A DNA stretch of 64,000 nt. Source: Streptomyces roseolus. Its GTDB lineage: Bacteria; Actinomycetota; Actinomycetes; Streptomycetales; Streptomycetaceae. Of this stretch, positions 34,710 through 43,574 are shown piece by piece. The notes below the pieces were generated by a model. That model had not been told where the DNA came from. It ran no database searches and saw nothing but the letters and a program-made list of their open reading frames with translations. Position 1 is the first letter of the stretch; each line of letters opens with the position of its first letter. The position numbers and the translations under genes are program-made. The stretch covers positions 74,350 to 138,349 of the forward strand of contig NZ_BMTV01000020.1 in NCBI RefSeq assembly GCF_014649855.1. Direction: 5' to 3'.

Positions 34710-35456
34710 TCAGCCGCCGTCCATGACCTCCCGGAAGTGCCGGTTGACCGCCATCAGGCCGCCGTCGACGCGGAGGGTGGAGCCGGTGATCCAGGCGGCG
34801 TCGGGGGAGGCGAGGAAGGCGACGGCGGCGGCGATGTCGTCGGGGGTGCCGACGCGGCCGAGGGGGTAGGCACGGGCGCCCAGGGCGGCGAGGTCCTTCT
34901 CGCGGCCCGCCCAGGAGGGGGTGGCGACGGTGCCGGGGTTGATCTGGTTGACGCGGACGCCCTTCGGGGCCGCTTCGCCGGCCAGGGTGCGGGTGAAGGA
35001 GCCCAGGGCGGCCTTCGCGGCGCTGTAGGCGTGGTCGCCGAAGTCGGCCTCCGCGTTGACCGAGCCGATGGTGACGATCGCGCCGCCCGTCGCGGCCAGG
35101 TGCGGGAGGGCGGCACGGGAGCAGCGGACGGCGCCGAGGAGGGTGCCGTCGAGCTGGCGGCGCCAGTTCTCGTCGGGGTCGTCGACGAAGGGGACGAAGG
35201 CGTTGTTGACGAGGACGTGGAGGGCGGGGAGGCCGCCGACCACCTCGTCGACCGACTCCCGGTCGGTGATGTCGAGGCGGTGGGCGGTCGCGTACGGGAG
35301 GTCCGCCGCCACCGTCCGCGCCGACTCCTCGTCGATGTCGGTGACCAGGACCCGGGCGCCCTCCGCCGCCAGCCGTCGGGCGGTCGCCGCGCCGATGCCG
35401 CTGCCCGCGCCCGTGATCAGCGCCGTCCGTCCTTCGAACCGCTTCGTGAGATCCAT
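34710..35456 (-). CDS. Short-chain dehydrogenase/reductase
   Basis: A 248-residue classical SDR oxidoreductase. It has the cofactor motif TGAGSGIG at about residues 15-22, NNAF at about 86, the catalytic Ser in TIGSVNAE, Tyr-x3-Lys in YSAAK, and the NPGTVATP cofactor loop. The acidic residue after beta-2 (VTDIDEES) favours NAD(H). The protein is complete and the substrate unknown. The ATG at 35456 follows GGGGG closely. It diverges from the unknown gene at 35546. Confidence 0.9.
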   Translation of the reverse strand: MDLTKRFEGRTALITGAGSGIGAATARRLAAEGARVLVTDIDEESARTVAADLPYATAHRLDITDRESVDEVVGGLPALHVLVNNAFVPFVDDPDENWRRQLDGTLLGAVRCSRAALPHLAATGGAIVTIGSVNAEADFGDHAYSAAKAALGSFTRTLAGEAAPKGVRVNQINPGTVATPSWAGREKDLAALGARAYPLGRVGTPDDIAAAVAFLASPDAAWITGSTLRVDGGLMAVNRHFREVMDGG

Positions 35457-35545
35457 CCCCCGATCTCAGCACCGGCCGGGCGGCACGACCACCCCCGCGG
35501 ACAAATCGCTGGGCGGGCGCCGGATCCGGCCCTACCGTCATCCGG

Positions 35546-36016
35546 ATGGAGATCTCCTTCCGGAAGCTGCCGGACGATCAGCACGAGGTCCTGGTCCGCG
35601 CGCGCAGGGGGCCGGACGTCAGACTGCCCGCCGGGCCCGTCGGGCCGACCGTGCCGCACGACCTGGTCCACGCCGTCGTGGAGACCGCCCTCGGCATCGA
35701 GGACGGCTTCTGGGGGGCGACGGCGCGCGGCGCCACGTTCGAGGGCTTCGAGCTCGTCGTCCCGGGCCGGCACCGCCGGTCAGGGATGAAGGTGCTGCGC
35801 CGGGGCGGCGACGCGGTGCTGGCCGCCGAGCTCCGCGTGAACTGGGCGTACCGGGTGTGGCGCGGCCTCCCCGTGGAGGGCCGCGGTGTCGGCCCGGCGC
35901 TCCTGGACGCGGAGGCCCTGGCGAGGACGGGGCCGCGCCTGGACGCCGCCGCCGCCCGCTGGGCCGCCGTCCCCGAGGGCGGGGAGCTCCTCTGGCGCTG
36001 GGGCACGGACCGGTAG
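35546..36016 (+). CDS. Conserved hypothetical protein
   Basis: A 156-residue soluble protein, not recognised as a named family. It shows an alternating basic/acidic N-terminal strand region (MEISFRKLPDDQHEVLVRAR), a central VPHDLVHAVVETALGI stretch and FWGATARGATFEGFEL. Hydrophobic segments are too short to span a membrane. The ATG at 35546 lies seven bases after TACCGT (35533-35538), so the mRNA may be leaderless. Codon usage is typical of the window. Function unknown. Confidence 0.75.
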   Translation: MEISFRKLPDDQHEVLVRARRGPDVRLPAGPVGPTVPHDLVHAVVETALGIEDGFWGATARGATFEGFELVVPGRHRRSGMKVLRRGGDAVLAAELRVNWAYRVWRGLPVEGRGVGPALLDAEALARTGPRLDAAAARWAAVPEGGELLWRWGTDR

Positions 36017-36042
36017 GGCGCCGGCCCTTTCCGGAGACGGGC

Positions 36043-37218
36043 CTACGCGGGGAGGGACGCGCGGACCGCCCGCACCAGGGCCTGGGCGCGCGGGTCCGAG
36101 GTGACCGTCTTCCGCATGCCGTTGGTGACGTAGGCGAAGGCGGTGCCGGATGCGGGGTCGGCGAAGGCGAGGGAGCCGCCGCGGCCGGGGTGGCCGAAGG
36201 AGGTGGGGCCGAGGAGCGGGGAGGCCGGGCCGTGGAGCATGTGGCCGAGGCCGAAGCGGGTGCCGACCAGGAGGACCCGGTCCGTGCCCGCCGACTCCTC
36301 GGTGCGGGCCAGGGCGAGGGTGGCGGGGGCGAAGAGGCGGGGGGTGCCGTCGGCGAGGGGGCCGAGGGTGGCGGCGTAGAAGCGGGAGAGGGAGCGGGCG
36401 GTGGCGACGCCGGCCGAGCCGGGGAGTTCGGCGGCCCGGTAGGCGGGGTCGTTCTCGTCGGGCTTCGGGGTGATGACCTCGAAGGCGCGGCGGGTGAGCG
36501 AGGCCGGGTCCTCCCAGGCCTCGGTGACCGAGCGCTTGGGGCGCAGGCGGAGGGCGCCGGCCTCCTCGGGGGCGTCGACGGGGGCCAGGCGGCCGACGCG
36601 GTGCTCCTCGGCGACCGGGAGGCCCATCCAGAGGTCCAGGGCGAGCGGGGCGGTCAGCTCTTCCGCGACCCAGCGGCCGATGGTGCGGCCGGTGACGCGG
36701 TGGACGAGGCCGGAGAGCAGCCAGCTGAAGGTGTGGGCGTGGTAGCCGTGGTCGGTGCCGGGGTCCCAGGCGGGGGCCTGGGCGGCGATCGCGGCGGTGG
36801 ACGCCTCCAGGTCGGTGGCCTCGGCGAGGGTGAGGGGCCGGTCGAGGACGGGGACGCCGGCCTGGTGGGCGAGGAGCTGCCGTACCGTCACGCGGTCCTT
36901 GCCGGCGGCCTTGAACTCGGGCCAGTACGTGGCCACCGGGGCGTCCAGGTCGATGCGGCCGCGCTGGTGGAGGAGGAGCGGGACGGCGGCGGCGACGCCC
37001 TTCGTCGCGGAGCGGACGATCTGGGCGGTGTCCCGCGCCCAGGGTTCGGTGCCGTCGGCGTCCTTCGTGCCGGCCCACAGGTCGACGACCTCGGCGCCGT
37101 CGTGGTGGACGGCGACCGCCGCGCCCTTCTCGCCGCGCTGCTCGAAGTTGCGCAGGAACGCGTCCCTGACCGGTTCCCAGCCCGGTGCCACCGTGCCCTG
37201 GACGTCCACCTGACCCAC
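36043..37218 (-). CDS. Serine hydrolase of the beta-lactamase/esterase (EstB) fold
   Basis: A 391-residue class C beta-lactamase-like protein without an evident signal peptide. The S-x-x-K nucleophile motif is SATK at about residue 70, the second motif Tyr is in GTDHGYHAHT, and the third-motif region is GHPGRGGS. Lack of export and this motif set favour an intracellular esterase or peptidase over a drug-resistance beta-lactamase. GTG at 37218 follows AAAGGA. The substrate is unknown. Confidence 0.85.
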   Translation of the reverse strand: MGQVDVQGTVAPGWEPVRDAFLRNFEQRGEKGAAVAVHHDGAEVVDLWAGTKDADGTEPWARDTAQIVRSATKGVAAAVPLLLHQRGRIDLDAPVATYWPEFKAAGKDRVTVRQLLAHQAGVPVLDRPLTLAEATDLEASTAAIAAQAPAWDPGTDHGYHAHTFSWLLSGLVHRVTGRTIGRWVAEELTAPLALDLWMGLPVAEEHRVGRLAPVDAPEEAGALRLRPKRSVTEAWEDPASLTRRAFEVITPKPDENDPAYRAAELPGSAGVATARSLSRFYAATLGPLADGTPRLFAPATLALARTEESAGTDRVLLVGTRFGLGHMLHGPASPLLGPTSFGHPGRGGSLAFADPASGTAFAYVTNGMRKTVTSDPRAQALVRAVRASLPA

Positions 37219-37249
37219 TCATCCTTTCGTACGAACGGGTCCCATGGTC

Positions 37250-38001
<752 letters not shown>

Positions 38002-38005
<4 letters not shown>

Positions 38006-38763
38006 CCCAGGAGGGCGAGGAGGCGGATCGGGAGGGCGGCGAGCGGCAGCGCCAGGGCCCGCGCCCACGTGGTCCGGGTCGTCGTGGCGGCGTCGAGGAC
38101 CGGCATGGTGCCGGTGTAGCCGCGGCTGATCATGGCGAGGTGGACGCGTTCGCCGCGCTCGTAGGAGCGGATGAAGAGGGCGCCCGCGGACTTCGCGAGG
38201 ACACCCCAGTGCCGTACGCCGGACGCCTCGAAGCCCCGGGAGCGGCGGGCGACGGACATCCGGCGCATCTCGTCGGTGATGACGTCCCCGTACCGGATCA
38301 TGAACGAGGCGATCTGGACGAGCGGCGACGGCAGTCCGAGCCGCTGGAGGCCGAGGACGAGGGAGCGCAGCTCGGTGGTGGCGGCGAGGAGCACGGAGGC
38401 GGCGACGCCGAGGGTGCCCTTGGCGAGGATGTTCCAGGCGCCCCAGAGGCCGGGGACGCTCAGGGAGACGCCGAGGACGGTGGTCTGCTCGCCGGGGACC
38501 ACGAAGGGCATGAGGACGGCGAAGGCGACGAAGGGGATCTCGATCGCGAGCCGGCTGAGCAGGAAGCCGGCCGGGACGCGGGCGAGGGCGGCGACCGCGG
38601 CGAGCAGGGCCGCGTAGCAGGCGAAGGCCCAGACGGCCTCGCGGGGCGTCGTGACGACGACCAGGACGAAGCCGAGGACGGCGGCGAGTTTGGTGTGCGG
38701 GGGCAGGCCGTGGACCGGCGAGTCTCCCCGCCGGTACAGGTGGTGCGCGTGGCCCGCTCCCAC
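38002..38763 (-). CDS. nikQ: Nickel/cobalt ECF transporter transmembrane protein (CbiQ/NikQ)
   Basis: A 253-residue EcfT-type integral membrane protein with about five helices. It contains the two short Ala/Ser-Arg-Gly coupling motifs that contact the ATPase, seen here as RRSRGF and MISRGYTG. The GTG at 38763 is one base past the stop of nikMN. It lies between the substrate-binding component and the ATPase in a compact operon. Confidence 0.9.
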
Positions 38764-38764
38764 G

Positions 38765-39928
38765 TCAGACCCGGGCGCCGGTGTCGGCGGCCCGTCCGCG
38801 GCGGCGGGCGGCCCAGAAGGCGCCGGTGCCGACGGCGAGGGTGAGGCCGACGCCGATGACGCCGGCGAGGCCGCCGGAGAGGCGGGCGGATTCGACGCCC
38901 TTGACGCCGTAGTCGGCGAGCGGGGAGTCGGCGGTGGCGTGCTCGTACTCCTCGGCCTTGGCGTCGATGCCCTGGTCGGCGGCGACCTTCTCCAGGCCGT
39001 CGGGGCTGGCGGAGGCGTAGAAGGAGACGACGCCGGCGAGGACGAGGGCGGTGACGACCCCGCCGATCCAGAACTTCCTCGGGCTCCTCGTGGCGGGGGC
39101 CCCGGCGGGGGCGGGGGTCCCGGCCGGCGCGGGGGGCGCGTCGACCAGCTCGCCGTCGGCGCGGAGCTTCGGCGCGTCGACCAGCTCGCCGTCGGCGCGG
39201 AGCTTCGGCGCGTCGACCAGCTCGCCGTCGACGCGGAGCTTCAGCGGGGCGGTGAGGCCGCGGGCGCCGTGGACGAGGTCGGGGCGGACGGCGAGGACGG
39301 CGCCGACGGTGAGGGCGGTGATGACGGCCTCGCCGATGCCGATGAGGACGTGGACGCCGAGCATCGCGGTGAGGACCTTGCCGATCGGCACGTCGGTGGT
39401 GCCGCCGATCGCGTAGATCAGGGTGAAGGCGGCGGCCGAGGCCGGTACGGAGACGAGCGCGGCGACGAAGGTCGCGGCGGTCACGCCGCCCCGGGTGCGG
39501 GGCAGCACGAGCCGCAGGCCGCGGAAGAGGAGGTGGGCGGTGACGACCGTCACCACGCCCATGACGGTGATGTTGACGCCGAGCGCGGTGAGGCCGCCGT
39601 CGGCGAAGAGGACGCCCTGCATGAGCAGGACGACGGCGATGCACAGGACGCCGGTCCAGGGCCCGACGAGGATCGCCGCGAGCGCCCCGCCGAGGAGGTG
39701 GCCGCTGGTCCCGGCCGCGACGGGGAAGTTGAGCATCTGGACGGCGAAGACGAAGGCCGCGACGAGGCCCGCGAGCGGGGCGAGCCTGTCTCCTCCGAGG
39801 TCTTCGGCCCGGGGGTGGCCCCCCAGTTCCTTGCGCGCTCCGCGCAGGCTCACGGCGACGGCCGCCGCGGCGGCGACGCCGGCGGCGGCCGACACGGGGG
39901 CGTTGATGAATCCGTCGGGTACATGCAC
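38765..39928 (-). CDS. nikMN: Fused CbiM-CbiN (NikMN) metal-binding permease
   Basis: A 387-residue fusion of the S-component CbiM/NikM (about 1-215) with CbiN/NikN (about 275-375). The N-terminus MHVPDGFINAP contains the invariant His2 that, with the amino terminus, binds Ni or Co; this fixes the start at GTG 39928. The N domain has two helices flanking a loop (SFYASASPDGLEKVA). The linker contains three 12-residue repeats of the type LRADGELVDAPK, from a 36-bp DNA repeat. A putative Nur box overlaps the promoter. There is no cobalamin riboswitch upstream, which favours nickel. Confidence 0.88.
   Translation of the reverse strand: MHVPDGFINAPVSAAAGVAAAAAVAVSLRGARKELGGHPRAEDLGGDRLAPLAGLVAAFVFAVQMLNFPVAAGTSGHLLGGALAAILVGPWTGVLCIAVVLLMQGVLFADGGLTALGVNITVMGVVTVVTAHLLFRGLRLVLPRTRGGVTAATFVAALVSVPASAAAFTLIYAIGGTTDVPIGKVLTAMLGVHVLIGIGEAVITALTVGAVLAVRPDLVHGARGLTAPLKLRVDGELVDAPKLRADGELVDAPKLRADGELVDAPPAPAGTPAPAGAPATRSPRKFWIGGVVTALVLAGVVSFYASASPDGLEKVAADQGIDAKAEEYEHATADSPLADYGVKGVESARLSGGLAGVIGVGLTLAVGTGAFWAARRRGRAADTGARV
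39135..39242 (-). repeat. Three tandem 36-bp repeats in the nikMN linker
   Basis: Units at 39135-39170, 39171-39206 and 39207-39242 are identical except for one base in the third. They encode three 12-residue copies in the hydrophilic linker between the M and N domains. The near-perfect identity suggests recent expansion and possible length variation between strains. Confidence 0.9.
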
Positions 39929-39948
39929 GAACCGAATGATGAGCGCAG

Positions 39949-39965
39949 CTGCAAAAGACGTGCAA
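39949..39965 (-). promoter_or_regulatory. Putative Nur (nickel uptake regulator) box
   Basis: On the minus strand the site reads TTGCAC-N5-TTGCAG. This agrees at 10 of 12 positions with the Streptomyces Nur consensus tTGCaa-N5-ttGCAa. It lies 21-37 bp upstream of the nikMN start, overlapping the expected promoter, so nickel-bound Nur could repress transport. Confidence 0.6.
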
Positions 39966-40108
39966 GAGCGCCCGGATGGCAAGACGCCGGATGTGAGGCC
40001 GGACACGTCACGAGTGACCATCCGGTGACCGGGGAAGAATGCGACATCAAGGAATAAAACGACTCAACCACGGCCTGCGGACCCGGCCACGACCTGAGGA
40101 GCCACCCC

Positions 40109-40459
40109 ATGCGCGCCGTCGAGGACCACGCCCGAGGCCGCCTGATCAGCGACGACGGACCGGTCGCCCGGGGCGTCCCGGTCGCCCTCCGCTACGACCC
40201 CGGCTTCTCCCCCGCCACCGTCCGCTTCGTGCTGCCCGGCGGCGTCGAGTGGTCCTTTCCCCGCGCCCTCCTGGAGGACGGGCTGCGGGAGCCCGCGCAC
40301 CGGGGCGACATCGCGGTGTGGCCGTGCGGGCGGGTGCAGACGGTCGTCGAGTTCCACGGCCGGGACGGGGTCGCCGTCGTCCAGTTCGACAGCACCGCCC
40401 TGACGCGGTTCCTGGAGCACACGTACGCCGCCGGCGCGTCGTCGCTCACGACACGCTGA
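40109..40459 (+). CDS. ssgE: SsgA-like sporulation/cell-division protein
   Basis: A 116-residue SALP, a family confined to morphologically complex actinomycetes that steers septum placement and spore-wall events. It shows the family pattern: PVALRYDPGFSPATVRFVL, then VEWSFPRALLEDGL, then GDIAVWPCG and a C-terminal LTRFLEHTY helix. The protein is short compared with SsgA/SsgB (about 135). The paralogue name rests on its short length and on its position beside the nikMN operon, which I recall for ssgE of S. coelicolor; the family call is much firmer than the paralogue. The ATG at 40109 follows GAGGAG. Confidence 0.8.
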   Translation: MRAVEDHARGRLISDDGPVARGVPVALRYDPGFSPATVRFVLPGGVEWSFPRALLEDGLREPAHRGDIAVWPCGRVQTVVEFHGRDGVAVVQFDSTALTRFLEHTYAAGASSLTTR

Positions 40460-40553
40460 CGGCGTACGACCGCGTCGGCTCCCCGTCCCCACAGGTCCCG
40501 GCGCGGTCCGGGGCGCACCCCCCGCTCAGGGGCGGCCCCGGGGTTCTCGGGGG

Positions 40554-42713
40554 CTAGGCCTTCACGAGGTCGGGCTTCGGGGCCTCGGCGTCGTGGGCGG
40601 CCAGGCCCTCGCCCTCCACGTCCACGTTGGGCAGCGCCCGGTCCAGCCACTTCGGGAGCCACCAGGCCTTGTGGCCGAGGAGCGCCAGGACGGCCGGGAC
40701 GATCGCCATGCGGACGACGAAGGCGTCGAAGAGGACGGCGACGGCGAGGCCGAAGCCGATCATCTTGATCATCTGGTCGGTCATCCCGATGAAGCCGGAG
40801 AAGACCGCGATCATGATCACCGCGGCGGCGGTGACCACCCGGGCGCTGTGCCGGAAGCCGGTCACGATCGCCTCGCCGGGCCGCTCGCCGTGGACGTACG
40901 CCTCGCGCATCCGGGTGACGAGGAAGACCTCGTAGTCCATCGCCAGGCCGAAGACCACGCCGACCATGAAGATCGGCATCATCGACATGATCGGGCCGGT
41001 CTGCTCGACGCCGAACAGGCTGCCCAGCCAGCCCCACTGGAAGACCGCGACGACGGCGCCGAGGGCGGCGACCACCGAGAGCAGGAAGCCCAGGGCGGCC
41101 TTGAGCGGCACCAGGACCGAGCGGAAGACCACGGTCAGCAGGACGAAGGCGAGGCCGACGACGAGGGCCAGGTAGGGCACCAGGGCGTCGTTCATCTTCT
41201 GCGAGAAGTCGATGTTCATCGCGGTGGCGCCGGTGACGAGGACCTCGTCGCCGGTGGCGTCGCGGATGTCGTGGACGAGGGTCTCGGTGGCGCCGGAGGA
41301 CGGGCGGTCCTTCGGTATCACCGTGATCATGGCGGCGTCGCCGGCCTTGTTCGGGGTGGCCGGGGTGACGGCGGCGATGCCGTCGAGGCCCTTGATGGTG
41401 GAGACGGTCCGGTCGGCGGTGGCCCTGTCGCCGTCGACGACGACGAGCAGCGGGCCGTTGAAGCCGGGGCCGAAGCCGTCGGAGAGCAGGTCGTAGGCGC
41501 GGCGCTCGGTCGCGGAGACCGGCTTCACGCCGTCGTCGGGCAGGCCCATCTCCAGGGAGGCGGCCGGGATCGCGATGGCGCCGAGGCCGATGACGCCGGC
41601 GAGGAGCACGAAGAGCGGGCGGCGGATGACGAAGCGGGCCCAGCGGGTGCCGGCGTTCGGCTTCGCGTCCTTCTCCGGGGCTGCGGCCCCCTTGCGCTCC
41701 TTGCGGCCGATCACCTTGTCGCCGGCGAAGCCGAGCAGCGCCGGGATCAGGGTGAGGGCGATCAGGACGGCGATCACGACGGTGCCGGCGGCGGCGAAGC
41801 CCATCTTCGTCAGCATCGGGATGTTGACGACGGCGAGGCCGACGAGGGCGATGACGACGGTGAGCCCGGCGAAGACGACGGCCGAGCCGGCGGTGCCGGT
41901 GGCACGGCCCGCGGCCTCCTCCTTGCCGCGCCCGTCGGCGAGCTCGGAGCGGTAGCGGGAGACGATGAAGAGGGCGTAGTCGATGCCGACGGCGAGGCCG
42001 ATCATCATCGCGAGCGTGGAGGTCGTGGTGCCGAGGTCCAGGACGCTCGCGAGCGCGGTGATCGTGGAGACGCCGATGCCGACGCCGATGATCGCGGTGA
42101 GCAGCGGCAGTCCGGCCGCGACGAGCGAGCCGAAGGTGAGGACGAGGACGATGCCGGCGACGACCACGCCGACGATCTCGCCGGCGCCGGTCTCGGGCAT
42201 GGTCTGGAGGGCGTCGCCGCCGAGCTCGACGGTCAGGCCCTTGCCCTGGGCCGCGTGACCGGCCTGCTTCAGGGCCTCGCGGGTCTCGTCGGTCAGCTCC
42301 ATCGCGTTCACCTCGTAGGCGACGGAGACGTAGGCGGTGGAGCCGTCCCGGGAGACGGCCTGGGCCGTGTACGGGTCGGTGACGGAGACGATCTGGTCCG
42401 AGCCGGACTTCAGCGCGGCGACGGTCTCCTCGACGACGGCCTTGGGGGCCGCGTCGGTCATCTTCCCGCCGTCGGGGGCCTTGAAGACGATCCGGGCGGT
42501 GGCGCCGTCGGCGCCGGCGCCGGGGAAGCGCTCCTCGAGCAGGTCGAAGGCGCGCTGGGCCTCGGTGCCGGGGATGGAGAAGGAGCTGGAGGTCGCGGCG
42601 GGCGCGGTGGCGGCGCCGACTCCGGCGAGCGCGAGCAGCGCCACCCAGAGGAGGGCGACGAGCCGTCGGCGCCGGAAGGCGGCGCGGCCCAGCTTGTACA
42701 GGAAGGTGGCCAC
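40554..42713 (-). CDS. MMPL/RND-type transporter
   Basis: A 719-residue inner-membrane exporter of the MMPL family. It has a first helix (about 18-38), a large extracytoplasmic loop of about 140 residues, a six-helix bundle, a second loop and a second bundle: the 12-helix duplicated RND layout. Characteristic runs are GIDYALFIVSRYR and, in the second half, GLAMDYEVFLVTRMRE, with the proton-relay-type Asp-Tyr pairs. Substrates of such pumps include lipids and drugs. GTG at 42713 follows GGGAG. It lies 106 bp downstream of a TetR gene on the same strand, the likely regulator. Confidence 0.9.
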   Translation of the reverse strand: MATFLYKLGRAAFRRRRLVALLWVALLALAGVGAATAPAATSSSFSIPGTEAQRAFDLLEERFPGAGADGATARIVFKAPDGGKMTDAAPKAVVEETVAALKSGSDQIVSVTDPYTAQAVSRDGSTAYVSVAYEVNAMELTDETREALKQAGHAAQGKGLTVELGGDALQTMPETGAGEIVGVVVAGIVLVLTFGSLVAAGLPLLTAIIGVGIGVSTITALASVLDLGTTTSTLAMMIGLAVGIDYALFIVSRYRSELADGRGKEEAAGRATGTAGSAVVFAGLTVVIALVGLAVVNIPMLTKMGFAAAGTVVIAVLIALTLIPALLGFAGDKVIGRKERKGAAAPEKDAKPNAGTRWARFVIRRPLFVLLAGVIGLGAIAIPAASLEMGLPDDGVKPVSATERRAYDLLSDGFGPGFNGPLLVVVDGDRATADRTVSTIKGLDGIAAVTPATPNKAGDAAMITVIPKDRPSSGATETLVHDIRDATGDEVLVTGATAMNIDFSQKMNDALVPYLALVVGLAFVLLTVVFRSVLVPLKAALGFLLSVVAALGAVVAVFQWGWLGSLFGVEQTGPIMSMMPIFMVGVVFGLAMDYEVFLVTRMREAYVHGERPGEAIVTGFRHSARVVTAAAVIMIAVFSGFIGMTDQMIKMIGFGLAVAVLFDAFVVRMAIVPAVLALLGHKAWWLPKWLDRALPNVDVEGEGLAAHDAEAPKPDLVKA

Positions 42714-42819
42714 GGGTGCGTACTCCCATTGTGGGGCGGGACAGGGCATGGGGAGCCGGCCCGACGGCGTGAGCGGTGCGCAGTCAGGTGGAGCTGGGGA
42801 CTTGCGGGTGGTTGCCGGG

Positions 42820-43392
42820 TCAGACGCCGAGGGCGGGGAGCACGACGGCGTCGACGTAGCGGGCGAGGAAGGCGTGGTCGACCGGCTGGTCGTCGATCAG
42901 CGGGCGGGCGACGAGCGCTCCGATGAGCATGTGCGGGACGAAGTCCAGGGCCGGGTTGTCCGGCGGGACCTCGCCCCTGCGGACCGCGCGGCGGAGGAAC
43001 TCGGCGAAGCCGTTCAGCTCGGGTTCGATGAGCAGCTCGCGCAGCGCCTGGTGCAGGTCCGGGTGGGTGTGGACGGCATGGGCCAGACCCCGCATCAGCG
43101 CGGTGTCCTTCTCCATCTGGCAGTCGTCGGCGAGGTCCAGGAGCGCCTGGAAGTCACCGCGCAGGGATCCGGTGTCGATCGCGTCGAAACCGGACGGCTT
43201 GTTGTGGCGCAGGGCCGTGGCGACCAGCTCCGGCTTGCTCCCCCACTGGCGGTAGAGGGTGGCCTTGCTGGAGTGGGTGCGGGCGGCGACGGCGTCCATG
43301 GTGAGGGCGTCGTAGCCGACCTCGCGGAGGAGGTCGAGCACGGCCGCGTACAGCTCGGACTCCCGCTCGGGAGTGAGTCTGCTGCGGGCCAT
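42820..43392 (-). CDS. TetR family regulator of the MMPL exporter
   Basis: A 190-residue repressor. The N-terminal HTH domain contains ALTMDAVAARTHSSKATLYRQW, typical of the family (read as ALTMDAVAARTHSSK then ATLYRQW). The rest is a helical ligand domain of the TetR C11/C-type. It is divergent from the tricorn protease and upstream of the exporter. Two identical-type palindromes in the divergent region are the likely operators, implying autoregulation and control of the pump. Inducer unknown. Confidence 0.9.
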   Translation of the reverse strand: MARSRLTPERESELYAAVLDLLREVGYDALTMDAVAARTHSSKATLYRQWGSKPELVATALRHNKPSGFDAIDTGSLRGDFQALLDLADDCQMEKDTALMRGLAHAVHTHPDLHQALRELLIEPELNGFAEFLRRAVRRGEVPPDNPALDFVPHMLIGALVARPLIDDQPVDHAFLARYVDAVVLPALGV

Positions 43393-43427
43393 GTGCGGAC
43401 CTCCGGTCTACGGGGACGAGCAGGGCG

Positions 43428-43442
43428 AACGAAACGGTTTCG
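43428..43442. promoter_or_regulatory. TetR-type operator 1
   Basis: ACGAAACGGTTTCGT is a perfect 7+1+7 palindrome, 36-50 bp upstream of the TetR gene. A second copy at 43483-43497 differs only in the central base. Confidence 0.7.
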
Positions 43443-43482
43443 TACTCTGCGTACGATACGAAGGTACCCCGTCCGCCAGCGA

Positions 43483-43497
43483 AACGAAACCGTTTCG
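43483..43497. promoter_or_regulatory. TetR-type operator 2
   Basis: ACGAAACCGTTTCGT is the second 15-bp palindrome, with its centre 55 bp from the first. Between them lies a TACGAT element (43451-43456). The pair could let one repressor control both divergent genes, possibly by looping or by occupying two promoters. Confidence 0.7.
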
Positions 43498-43574
43498 TAC
43501 GTGGCCTGGGCCACATCGCCCTCCGTACGCCCGTACGAGTTGCCGCGCCCCCTCCGCGCGGAAAGCATGAACGG

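Noticed and set aside
36043..37218. True secreted beta-lactamase
   Set aside because: No signal peptide, and the motif set resembles EstB-type intracellular esterases.
39966..40108. Cobalamin riboswitch upstream of the CbiM-like gene
   Set aside because: I looked for the conserved B12-box core in the leader on the minus strand and did not find it; a Nur-like box is present instead.
40593..42926. 777-codon plus-strand open frame
   Set aside because: Antisense shadow of the MMPL transporter; Gly/Asp/His-rich and without a start signal.
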